From an uncultured Clostridia bacterium (lineage in GTDB: Bacteria > Bacillota > Clostridia > TANB77 > CAG-508), in NCBI GenBank assembly GCA_934101145.1, contig CAKOPZ010000028.1, positions 1 to 12,271 of the forward strand: DNA of 12,271 nt, in the 5' to 3' direction. Position numbers and translations under genes: made by a program. The notes under the pieces were generated by a model. It was not told the DNA's origin and did not search any database. It was given only the letters and a program-made list of their open reading frames with translations. Position 1 is the stretch's first letter; each line of letters begins with the position of its first letter. Below, piece after piece: positions 1 through 7,662 of this stretch.

Positions 1-108
1 CTTTGTTTTTTGGTAGTTAATACTACCGCTTTTATTGGTTTCTCAAAGTTTATTGTTTACTTTTCAATGTACTTTTTGTGTTCCTTGTTTTTTGTTGGAA
101 CGTTTTGT

Positions 109-137
109 ATTATACTATGTAATTTTGAAATTGTCAA
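109..137 (-). promoter_or_regulatory. Perfect-consensus sigma-A promoter reading out of the left edge
   Basis: On the minus strand there is TTGACA (132-137), a 17-bp spacer, and TATAAT (109-114), a full match at both hexamers. Upstream of the -35 (about 138-200) are phased A/T tracts resembling an UP element. Transcription would start near 102 and run leftward out of the window. The leader (1-102) holds no obvious start codon with a ribosome binding site. It contains TTGAAAAGTAAACAA and CTTTGAGAAACC stretches, similar to Gram-positive rRNA leader/boxA regions. An rRNA or tRNA operon just beyond the left edge is therefore a reasonable inference, but no RNA gene is visible. Confidence 0.75.
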
Positions 138-293
138 CACTTTTTTTAAAAGTTTTTTAAATATTTTTTATTGTATTTTTAATAACTTTTTAAAGCGCAA
201 AATAATAAACTAGTAATGCTGTTTTTTCTTTCTTTTTGCTCTTACTTACTAATTTAATAAGATGTTTTTCATACGTTACTTAGTACATTTACT

Positions 294-322
294 ATGTTAC
301 CATTTTTCTTGAATAAAGTCAA
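294..322 (-). promoter_or_regulatory. Possible second tandem promoter (weaker)
   Basis: On the minus strand TTGACT (317-322, 5/6), a 17-bp spacer and TAACAT (294-299, 4/6) lie about 185 bp upstream of the perfect promoter and in the same direction. Tandem promoters are common before rRNA operons. The -10 is weak, so this is tentative. The rest of the 1-403 gap is AT-rich sequence in which I see no gene; short ORFs there have no ribosome binding site and low-complexity composition. Confidence 0.4.
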
Positions 323-403
323 GCATTTTTTGTAGAAATTTGTAGTTTTTTTATATTTTTATTTTTGCTACCAAAAGCTTCCATTTTCATATCCTAAAAA
401 GCC

Positions 404-637
404 TTATATTTCAACTAAAATCACATCATCTCCTATACACTTTATTTTTTGCCAATCTATTACAATTTCATTTCCTCCTGAAAACATTCCCATAAACTTA
501 TTATTTCCTGGCACAATTATTGATGTAATTGTACCACTTTCTAAATCCGCACACACATCTTGTACATATCCAAGTCTTTTTCCATCATTTATATTAATAA
601 CTTCTTTATGTTTAAAATCCATACCTTTACTCCCCAT
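404..637 (-). CDS. PRC-barrel protein, YlmC/YmxH family
   Basis: This 77-residue protein has the layout of the YlmC/YmxH family: an N-terminal KEVININDGKRLGYV segment, an acidic strand (DVCADLESGTI), IIVPG, then a GMF loop and a C-terminal IDWQKIKCIGDDVILVEI. The domain is a small PRC-type beta barrel; in Clostridia and Bacilli the family is annotated as sporulation-associated, with no proven biochemical role. The length (about 80 residues) is normal. Two starts are possible. The first ATG (637) follows AAAGGAAA by about 7 nt; an internal ATG at residue 6 follows GGGGAG by 7 nt and also fits. I keep the first because family members usually have 8-10 residues before KEV. The gene lies downstream of the ATPase, behind a nested hairpin ending 15 bases before the start. 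Confidence 0.85.
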   Translation of the reverse strand: MGSKGMDFKHKEVININDGKRLGYVQDVCADLESGTITSIIVPGNNKFMGMFSGGNEIVIDWQKIKCIGDDVILVEI

Positions 638-652
638 AATATTTTCCTTTCA

Positions 653-737
653 AAAAAGCTATTCTTTCATCATACATTATTATATGAAACAAATTAAATT
701 TTGATTACATATAATAAAAGATTTAGAATAGCTTTTT
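653..737 (-). terminator. Nested long inverted repeat between the ATPase and PRC-barrel genes
   Basis: The outer arms are perfect 12-bp complements (653-664 and 726-737, AAAAAGCTATTC / GAATAGCTTTTT). Inside them is a second perfect 10-bp pair (677-686 and 708-717, TTATTATATG / CATATAATAA). On the minus strand the outer stem is followed by a run of six T, so it can terminate the ATPase transcript; the A-run at the other end makes it potentially bidirectional. The large A/T-rich interior is unusual for a simple terminator. An attenuator or a small mobile palindrome are alternatives. Confidence 0.55.
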
Positions 738-801
738 ATTGTAACAATGCTAATTCGTTTTAGGTCATTCCATATTTGTGGAGTAAAGCACAACCTTTCA
801 T

Positions 802-3463
802 TTATCTATTTATTATCCCCGTTTGATATTCATATACTTTCTTTCCAAATTTCACTTCATCTAATTTCTTTTGTATCTCCATAATTAAAATAGGGCTTAA
901 TGATATCATCCAAGTATATAGCCATTGGCTTCTATTTAATGGTACTAATTTAAATACATTTGCAAAAGTAGGTACTACTACTACAATTATTTGTAGTAAC
1001 GCCCCTAACATAAAAGCCAAAATTAAATATTTATTTTCTAAAATGCCACTTTTAAATATCGATTGTTCACTTTTTATATTAAAGCTATGTATTAGTTCAA
1101 GTAATCCAAGTGACACAAAAGTCATTGTTCTTGCAACTTCTTTTCCATACATTTTATTTCCAATACTATAACTTATTATTGTAAGCATTCCTATCATTAT
1201 ACCTTCTACAAATATTTTACTCCAAAGTCCATCTGCAAAAATGCTTTTCTTGCTATCTCTTGGCTTCTTTTCCATTATATCTTTTTCTGGCTTTTCAAGT
1301 CCAAGTGCAATTGCAGGAAAAGAATCTGTAACTAAATTTACCCACAAAAGCTGTATTGCAAGAAGTGGTGACTTTATGCCAAGCAAAAGTCCGCACAAAT
1401 ATTGTTACTATTTCTCCAATATTTGTTGCAAGTAAAAAATGAATTGCCTTCTTTATATTATCAAAAATATTTCTTCCCTGTTTTACTGCTTCTACTATTG
1501 TAACAAAATTATCATCTGTAAGAATCATATCAGAAGCATTTTTTGCAACATCAGTTCCGTTTTGTCCCATCGCAATTCCTATATCAGCATTTTTTAAAGC
1601 AGGAGCATCATTTACTCCGTCACCTGTCATTGCAACAACTGCACCTGTACTTTGAAAGGCTTTTACTATTCTTACTTTATGCTCAGGTGTTACCCTTGCA
1701 AAAACACTGTAGGCCATTATATTTTTTTCTAATTCTTTTTGATTTATTTTATCAAGTTCTGCTCCTGTTATTGCAAGATTGTTTCCTTTCAAAATTCCAA
1801 GCTCTTTTGCAATTGCTTTTGCAGTTGCAATATGATCGCCTGTTATCATAACAGTTTTTATTCCTGCTCTTCTGCATGTTGCAACAGCTTCCTTTACTCC
1901 TTCTCTTGGTGGATCTATCATTCCTATTAATCCAACAAAAATCAAATTATTTTCAATAGTAGTTGAATCTATTTTACTTGGAAGTGAATTTAATTCACTA
2001 TACGCAACCGCAATTACTCTTAAAGCTTTCTCTGCCATATCATTATTTTCTTGTTCAATTTTTAATCTTCTACTACTATCAAATGAAATTATATTTCCAT
2101 TGTCATAATATTTTGTACACCTTTTTAATAATACATCTGGCGCCCCTTTTGTTATAACTCGATATTTTCCATTTGCCAAGTGCACTGTTGTCATCATTTT
2201 TCTATCAGAATCAAAAGGAAGTTCATTTACTCTTTTCATATTTATATATAGATCATTTTTATTTTTATTATTTCGCAGTGCGCAAGATGTAATTGCAACT
2301 TCGGTTGCTTCTCCATCTATATTAAATCCCTCTTGTGTTTTTTCTATCTGTGTATCTGTACACATTGTAGCAAGTTCAAGTATGAATTCTTTGGTTTGAT
2401 TAAGTGCTTCTCCCTTACCATTTGTAATTTTAGTTACCTGCATTTTATTTTGTGTTAGGGTTCCTGTTTTATCCGAACATATTACACTACTGCTTCCAAG
2501 TGTTTCAACTGCAGGTAGTTTCCTTATAATACTATTTTTTCTTGCCATTCTTGTAACTCCAATAGAAAGCATAATTGTAACAATAGCAGGCAATCCTTCT
2601 GGAATTGCTGCAACTGCAAGTCCAACAGATGTCATAAACATTTCCACAGGTTCAATCTTTTTAAGAAGTCCTATTACAAAAATTACTGCGCAGATAATTA
2701 AACATACAATTCCAAGTGTTTTTCCAACCTCGCCAAGTTTCTTTTGAATTGGTGTCTGTGGTGCTTCATCTGTTATAATCATTTTTGCAATTTGTCCAAC
2801 TTTTGTGTGCATTCCAGTTTCTGTAACAATTGCTTCTGCATGTCCGTTTACTACAATTGTTGTTGCAAAGGCCATATTGGTCATATCTCCAAGTGCAGTA
2901 TTTTCAGCTAAAATACTTCCTGCTTCTTTTAGCATTGGTACTGTTTCGCCCGTCAAGCTTGATTCTTCTATTTTTAAATTATGACTATTTATAAGTCTAC
3001 AATCAGCTGGTACATAATTTCCGGCTTCAAGTTCAATAATGTCTCCAGGCACAAGCTCTGATGATTTTACAACTATCATCCTTCCATTTCTTTTAACCTT
3101 TGCAACAGGTGCAGACATATTTTTTAAAGCTTCAAGCGATTTTTCTGCCTTAGCCTCTTGCACTACTCCCATGATGCTATTAAGTACAACTATGGCAATT
3201 ATAATAATTGAATCTATATAGTCTCCTGTACCTTGCATTTTAGCAACAACTGCAGATATAACTGCAGCAACAAGCAAAATAATAATCATGAAGTCATTAA
3301 ATTGTTTTATAAATCTTTTAAGCAAACTTTCTTTTTTCTGTTCATCTAATTTATTTTCTCCATACTTGTCCCTTCGTTTTTTTACTTCATCTTCTGTTAG
3401 TCCTGTATTAATATTACTGCCAAGTTTTCTTGCAACTTCTTCAACATAAAAACAATGCCACAT
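802..3463 (-). pseudogene. Ca2+-transporting P-type ATPase (SERCA/PacL-like, P2A), frameshifted
   Basis: This is a cation pump that would export Ca2+ across the membrane using ATP. Visible motifs are TGET (residues 171-174, actuator domain), PEGLP (288-292, M4), the phosphorylation site DKTGTLT (D331), KGAPD, MITGDH and TGDGVNDAP. M5 has ATNIGE and M6 has NLVTD, matching the Asn/Glu and Asn/Thr/Asp ligands of SERCA-type Ca2+ pumps. The reading frame breaks at 1397-1399, directly after M5: removing one T from a TTT run joins both parts as EIVTILCGLLLG. This restores the usual M5-M6 spacing and gives a protein of 886 residues, the normal family length. Everything else is intact, so this is either a recent inactivating mutation or a sequencing error. 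The start (3463) follows GGAGG by 9 nt, and both lie in a hairpin. Confidence 0.88.
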
Positions 3464-3509
3464 ATATATTAACCTCCATTTGTTTAAGATAATTAATATA
3501 TATGTGGCA
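3456..3509 (-). promoter_or_regulatory. 17-bp perfect inverted repeat enclosing the ATPase RBS and start codon
   Basis: The arms 3456-3472 and 3493-3509 are perfect 17-bp complements (TGCCACATATATATTAA and its reverse complement) around a 20-base spacer. In the minus-strand transcript the GGAGG ribosome binding site (3473-3477) sits in the loop and the ATPase ATG (3461-3463) is buried in the stem. GTTTTT follows shortly after. It begins 23 bases past the smc stop codon. It could block ATPase translation, act as an smc terminator/attenuator, or bind a dimeric repressor as DNA. Confidence 0.7.
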
Positions 3510-3532
3510 AGTCCAATTTTTAGAACTAATTT

Positions 3533-6500
3533 TTAAGCAAGTCTCATTGATAAAAGTTTGCTAACTCCATTTTCCTCCATTGTAACACCATAAACTGTGT
3601 CTGCTGCTTCCATTGTTCCTTTTCTATGTGTTATAACTAAGAATTGAGTTTCCTCGCTAAATTTTTTCAAATATTCTGCAAATCTGTATACATTTACATC
3701 ATCAAGTGCTGCCTCTATCTCATCAAGTATGCAGAATGGTGCAGGATTTATCTTTAATATAGCAAATAAAAGTGCTATTGCTGTAAATGCCTTTTCTCCA
3801 CCAGAAAGAAGCATCATATTTTGCAATTTCTTACCTGTTGGTTGTACTTGAATATCAATTCCACATTCAAGAATGTTTTCTTCATCTTCAAGTATTAATT
3901 CTGCTTTTCCACCACCAAATAACTCAACAAAAACCTCATTAAAGTTTTTATTAATCAATTTCATTTTCTCTGCAAATTGAACTTTCATAGTCTCTGTCAT
4001 CTCAGAAATAACTCCTCTAAGTTTTGTTGCAGTATTATCTAAGTCAAGTCTTTGTTCGCACATAAAGTCATATCTTTCTTTTGTCTTTTTATATTCTTCT
4101 ATTGAATCTATATTTATACTTCCCAAATCCCTTATTTTATTTCTTAGGTAATTTACTTGTTTTTGAGTATCTTGTACATTATTTGGTTTCTTGTATTCTC
4201 CAGCACTATTTGGAGTAAGTTCATATTCTTCCCAAAGTTTATTTACAACTTGCTCTAAATCTTGCTCAAGTTTTGTTTTCTTAACATCAATTTTTACAAT
4301 TTGCTCTTTTAAGCCTTCCAATGTTTCAAATTCAGAATTAATTTCATTTTCTGTTTTTGCTAATCTTTCATTTTTAGCATTTCTTTCATTTTTTAATTCT
4401 TCAACTTTACTTCCACTGTCTTGAACATTTTGTTTTATTTGCTCAATCTCGTTTTCTTTTTTAGTTATAGCATCCTTTAACTCTTCATTTTCCTTGTTCA
4501 TTTCTTCAATATTTGCATTTTTATTTTCAATGCTCTTAGTGTTATTACCAATATCAAGTTTAATTCTTTCAAGCATTTCGTCTATCGAAGTTCCACTCTC
4601 ATCAAATGAAGATACAGAAATTTTTAAATTTGTAATGTCAAAATTCAAATCATCAATATATTTCTGATTTTCTTTATTACCATTTGCAAATTCCTCTACC
4701 TCAAGATTTAGCTCATCTATTTGTTTTGTCAATTCTTCTATTTGTTTTTGTTTTTCTTCTTTTATATTATTGGCTTGTTCTTTTTGTTCTTCAAGTTCTG
4801 CATTTTCTTCTTTTAATTTTTCTCTTCTTGTAGTAAGTTTTGCAATATTTTCTTCAATTGCAACCATTTTCTGATTTTCAGTAGCATATATAATCTCTAT
4901 ATCTTGCAAGCTTTTTTCAAGTCTGCTTACCTCTTCTATAATATCGGCAGATGATTCACTATATTGTGCCTTTTCTTTTTCAATCTTGTCTATTTTTTCA
5001 TTAATAGATTTGATATTTTTTTCAAGATCGCTTATTTCTCTACTTCTACCTAAAATATTAACTGTTTTTGTTTGTACACTACCACCACTTATTGCACCTG
5101 ATGGGCTTATAATATCTCCATCAATTGTAACTATTCTAAATGAATACGAATTTTGTTTTGCAAGAGCAATTGCCATATCCATATTTTCTACAACAACTGT
5201 TCTTCCCAAAAGACTTAGAACAATTTGTTCATACTTTTTATCATATTTTACAAGGTCTGATGCAATTTCTACAATTCCATCTATTTTGCTTTTGTTAATC
5301 TTATCAAGTTTTCTGCCTTTAACTGCAGATATTGGCAAAAATGATGCTCTTCCCAAATTATTTTTTCTTAAATGTTCAACCAATCTTTTTGCATCTTGCT
5401 CTGTTTGTGTTACTACATTTTGAAGAGCCTGTCCAAGACACATTTCAATTGCTGTTTCATATTTTTTATCAACAGAAATTAAATTTGCAAGCACACCCTC
5501 CATTCCATCTTTTAGGCTTGGCTCTTTTTCTGTATCTTTAAGTAGTGCTTTTACACTTTTGATGTATCCTTCTTTTTCTTTTTCAGTCTCTTGCAAAAAT
5601 TTTAGTCTTGAATCTTTCATTCTAAGTTCATATGAAAGCCTATTTGACTCTTCATCAAATGCTTTTATTTTTTCCATGCATTTTGCTTTTTCTTCTGTTT
5701 TAGATTTTAATGTTTCCTCTGCTTTTTGCTTTTGAGATTGAATTTCTAAAAATCCTTTGCTTAGTTCTTGTTTTGACATTCTAGTATTATCAAGTTCAAG
5801 TGTTATACTATCAATCTCGCCTTTAACATTCTTCTGCCTTTTTTCTAAATTCTCAAAATTTACTTCTTGATTACTTATAGTCTCTGATGCCTCATATCTT
5901 AAATCTATATTTTTTTCAATTGTTTGCTTCTTAGCTTCTATTTCAAGTTCTTTATCAGACATCTTTTTAGTAATTTCATCAAGTTCTTTTTGTTTTTCAT
6001 TTAATTCATTTTCAAACTTAACTTTATTTTGTGTTAAATTATCCTTCTTTATCTCTTTTTGTTTGCTCTCTTCTTCGAGTTCTGCAATTCTTTTCTTTAC
6101 TTCTTCAATTTCGCCTTGCAATCTTTCTATATTTGAGCTATTGTTTTGAATTCTTTCATTTGAAATTCCTATTTCAGAATTTATCTTCTCTATTTTATTT
6201 GTACTTTCAAATCCCAAATTTTGATATTCTTCTATACTAATTGTTATAGAATCAATCTGTCTTTTTAGTTTTTCTTTTAATTCTTGAAAATCAGCCATTT
6301 TCTTATCTTCATCTTGTTTTTGTTCTTTTAAAATGTCTTCATCTTTTACAACTTGCTCAAGTTTTTCTTTGTATGTTTCAATATTATATAAAAATAGGCC
6401 TATCTCAATTCCTTTTAACTCTTCTCTTAAATCCAAAAATTGTTTAGCTTTTTCTGATTGTAATTTTAAAGGCTCGATACTTGCTTCAATCTCAGATAAA

Positions 6501-7081
6501 ATATCATTTATACGAAGCAAGTTAAGTTTTGTTTGTTCAAGTTTTTTCTCTGATTCTGCTTTCCTTGTTCTATATTTTACAATACCTGCAGCTTCCTCAA
6601 AAATACGTCTTCTATCCTCTGATTTGTTACTTAATATTTCGTCAATCTTTCCCTGACCAATAATACTATATCCATCTCTACCTATACCTGTATCCATAAA
6701 TAGCTCTAGTATATCTTTTAACCTGCATGGTGTCTTATTTATAAAATAACCTGTTTCACCACTTCTGTAAATTTTTCTTGTAACTGTAACTTCAGAATAT
6801 TCTATTGGAAGCTTTCCATCTTGGTTATCAAATACAATAGACACTTCAGCAAAACCTAGTGATTTTCTTGCTTGTGTTCCTGCAAATATGATATCTTCCG
6901 ATTTTGCACCTCTTAAAGATTTCATACTTTGCTCTCCAAGAACCCATCTAATTGCATCTGATATATTGCTTTTTCCTGAACCATTTGGTCCAATTACTGA
7001 TGTGATTCCATTTTTAAACTCTAATACTGTTTTATCTGCAAAGGATTTAAATCCCTGTAATTCTAATCTTTTTAAATACAT
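3533..7081 (-). CDS. smc: Chromosome segregation/condensation protein SMC
   Basis: This full-length SMC ATPase (1182 residues, the usual bacterial size) forms the core of the SMC-ScpAB condensin that compacts and segregates the nucleoid. The N-terminal head has MYLKRLELQGFKSFADKT and the Walker A motif GPNGSGKS (31-38). Two long coiled-coil arms rich in K, E, Q, L and I flank a hinge at about residues 500-680 (GVLANLISVDKKYETAIE, GGSVQTKT). The C-terminal head has the ABC signature LSGGEKA (about 1092-1098), Walker B with FCILDE (about 1116-1121), and the His of ITHRKGTME. The ATG follows AGGTG by about 6 nt. A consensus promoter lies about 50 bp upstream, so smc looks separately transcribed. 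The frequent rnc-smc-ftsY order is absent: the neighbours are a regulator and a cation ATPase. Confidence 0.98.
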   Translation of the reverse strand: MYLKRLELQGFKSFADKTVLEFKNGITSVIGPNGSGKSNISDAIRWVLGEQSMKSLRGAKSEDIIFAGTQARKSLGFAEVSIVFDNQDGKLPIEYSEVTVTRKIYRSGETGYFINKTPCRLKDILELFMDTGIGRDGYSIIGQGKIDEILSNKSEDRRRIFEEAAGIVKYRTRKAESEKKLEQTKLNLLRINDILSEIEASIEPLKLQSEKAKQFLDLREELKGIEIGLFLYNIETYKEKLEQVVKDEDILKEQKQDEDKKMADFQELKEKLKRQIDSITISIEEYQNLGFESTNKIEKINSEIGISNERIQNNSSNIERLQGEIEEVKKRIAELEEESKQKEIKKDNLTQNKVKFENELNEKQKELDEITKKMSDKELEIEAKKQTIEKNIDLRYEASETISNQEVNFENLEKRQKNVKGEIDSITLELDNTRMSKQELSKGFLEIQSQKQKAEETLKSKTEEKAKCMEKIKAFDEESNRLSYELRMKDSRLKFLQETEKEKEGYIKSVKALLKDTEKEPSLKDGMEGVLANLISVDKKYETAIEMCLGQALQNVVTQTEQDAKRLVEHLRKNNLGRASFLPISAVKGRKLDKINKSKIDGIVEIASDLVKYDKKYEQIVLSLLGRTVVVENMDMAIALAKQNSYSFRIVTIDGDIISPSGAISGGSVQTKTVNILGRSREISDLEKNIKSINEKIDKIEKEKAQYSESSADIIEEVSRLEKSLQDIEIIYATENQKMVAIEENIAKLTTRREKLKEENAELEEQKEQANNIKEEKQKQIEELTKQIDELNLEVEEFANGNKENQKYIDDLNFDITNLKISVSSFDESGTSIDEMLERIKLDIGNNTKSIENKNANIEEMNKENEELKDAITKKENEIEQIKQNVQDSGSKVEELKNERNAKNERLAKTENEINSEFETLEGLKEQIVKIDVKKTKLEQDLEQVVNKLWEEYELTPNSAGEYKKPNNVQDTQKQVNYLRNKIRDLGSINIDSIEEYKKTKERYDFMCEQRLDLDNTATKLRGVISEMTETMKVQFAEKMKLINKNFNEVFVELFGGGKAELILEDEENILECGIDIQVQPTGKKLQNMMLLSGGEKAFTAIALLFAILKINPAPFCILDEIEAALDDVNVYRFAEYLKKFSEETQFLVITHRKGTMEAADTVYGVTMEENGVSKLLSMRLA

Positions 7082-7106
7082 TTTTTCACCTGTTTTCCAT
7101 AAAAAT

Positions 7107-7147
7107 AAAGTTATATACTTTCTACCTTGTAGATTATATATAACTTT
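7107..7147. repeat. 41-bp symmetric palindrome overlapping the smc promoter
   Basis: The outer arms 7107-7117 and 7137-7147 are perfect 11-bp complements (AAAGTTATATA / TATATAACTTT). After a symmetric 3-nt gap each side comes an inner perfect 5-bp pair (7121-7125 TCTAC, 7129-7133 GTAGA) with a 3-nt loop. The -10 box of the smc promoter lies inside one arm, and the predicted transcription start falls near the apex. The whole palindrome would therefore not be transcribed from that promoter. This favours a DNA-level operator over a terminator of the XRE gene, though read-through transcripts could form the hairpin. Confidence 0.6.
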
Positions 7148-7161
7148 ACCTCATTTTTCAA
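7133..7161 (-). promoter_or_regulatory. Sigma-A promoter of smc
   Basis: On the minus strand TTGAAA (7156-7161, 5/6), a 17-bp spacer and TATAAT (7133-7138, 6/6) precede smc. The expected start is near 7126, giving a leader of about 45 nt before the ATG at 7081. The -10 lies within the palindrome at 7107-7147. Confidence 0.7.
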
Positions 7162-7187
7162 CAAAAAAACTAAAAATATTTTTCCTC

Positions 7188-7520
7188 TTATGAAATACTT
7201 CTATTAAAATACTCAATCATATGTATAATTGTTTCTTTGTTGTTTTCTTTTAGCTTTCTAAATCCATATAAACTTTCTTCTATAAATTTATCATCTTCCA
7301 CAGTTAAATATTCGCTAAAAATCATATCCATACCAATATTAAAAGTATTACAAATTCTTACCAATACTTCATAAGATGGTTTAGACCTGTCTTGTTCTAT
7401 ATCTCCAATGTATCTTGTTGAGCATTCAATTTTTTCGGCCAATTCTTCTTGAGTATACCCAAATGCCTTTCTGATATTTTTTATCTTTCTTCCAATTAGG
7501 ACTGTTTTTGGTTTTTTCAT
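7188..7520 (-). CDS. XRE-family helix-turn-helix regulator
   Basis: This 110-residue protein has an N-terminal Cro/C1-type HTH domain at about residues 9-66. The recognisable elements are IGRKIKNIRKAFGYTQEELA, then an IECSTRYIGDIEQDRSKPS segment with the recognition helix, then VLVRICNTFNIGMDMIF. The C-terminal 35 residues are a charged helix (FIEESLYGFRKLKENNKET), probably for oligomerisation. It is a cytoplasmic DNA-binding protein with unknown targets. The size resembles SinR, but I see no specific SinR signature. The start follows GGTGAGG by only about 3 nt, a tight spacing. Its upstream region has a perfect 9-bp inverted repeat and two Spo0A-box-like sites, so autoregulation and sporulation-phase control are both possible. 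Confidence 0.9.
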   Translation of the reverse strand: MKKPKTVLIGRKIKNIRKAFGYTQEELAEKIECSTRYIGDIEQDRSKPSYEVLVRICNTFNIGMDMIFSEYLTVEDDKFIEESLYGFRKLKENNKETIIHMIEYFNRSIS

Positions 7521-7530
7521 TTACCTCACC

Positions 7531-7556
7531 CTATCATATTTTTCTTTATATGATAG
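7531..7556. promoter_or_regulatory. Candidate operator: 9-bp perfect inverted repeat before the XRE gene
   Basis: CTATCATAT (7531-7539) and ATATGATAG (7548-7556) are perfect complements separated by 8 bp, 10 bases upstream of the XRE start. The size and position suit the dyad operator of a dimeric HTH regulator, so autorepression is a natural inference. A TATCAT -10-like sequence overlaps one arm; I find no good -35 for it. Confidence 0.5.
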
Positions 7557-7639
7557 CAAAGGAAATGTTTTTGTAGAACGAATTAACAGCGTATCTTGTA
7601 CCGATATGTTTCTCCTTAAAATTCTTATTGTCAATGTTT

Positions 7640-7656
7640 TTCGACATTTTTCGACT
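7640..7656 (-). promoter_or_regulatory. Two tandem Spo0A-box-like sites upstream of the XRE gene
   Basis: On the minus strand TGTCGAA (7640-7646) is a perfect match to the Bacillus/Clostridium 0A-box core, and AGTCGAA (7650-7656) matches 6/7. They are in the same orientation and 10 bp apart, about one helical turn, which suits adjacent binding. A TTGACA lies close by (7629-7634), though without a convincing -10. Spo0A control is inferred from the motif alone; a 7-bp motif can occur by chance in AT-rich DNA. Confidence 0.4.
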
Positions 7657-7662
7657 TTTTAA

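Noticed and set aside
4986..5423. 145-codon plus-strand ORF inside smc
   Set aside because: It lies antisense to the smc hinge region, with no RBS or recognisable motif; long open shadows are expected opposite AT-rich coiled-coil genes.
7540..7625. Open frame upstream of the XRE gene after AAGGAG (7611-7616 region)
   Set aside because: It lacks an ATG, GTG or TTG at usable distance; only an ATA start would work, and the peptide resembles nothing.
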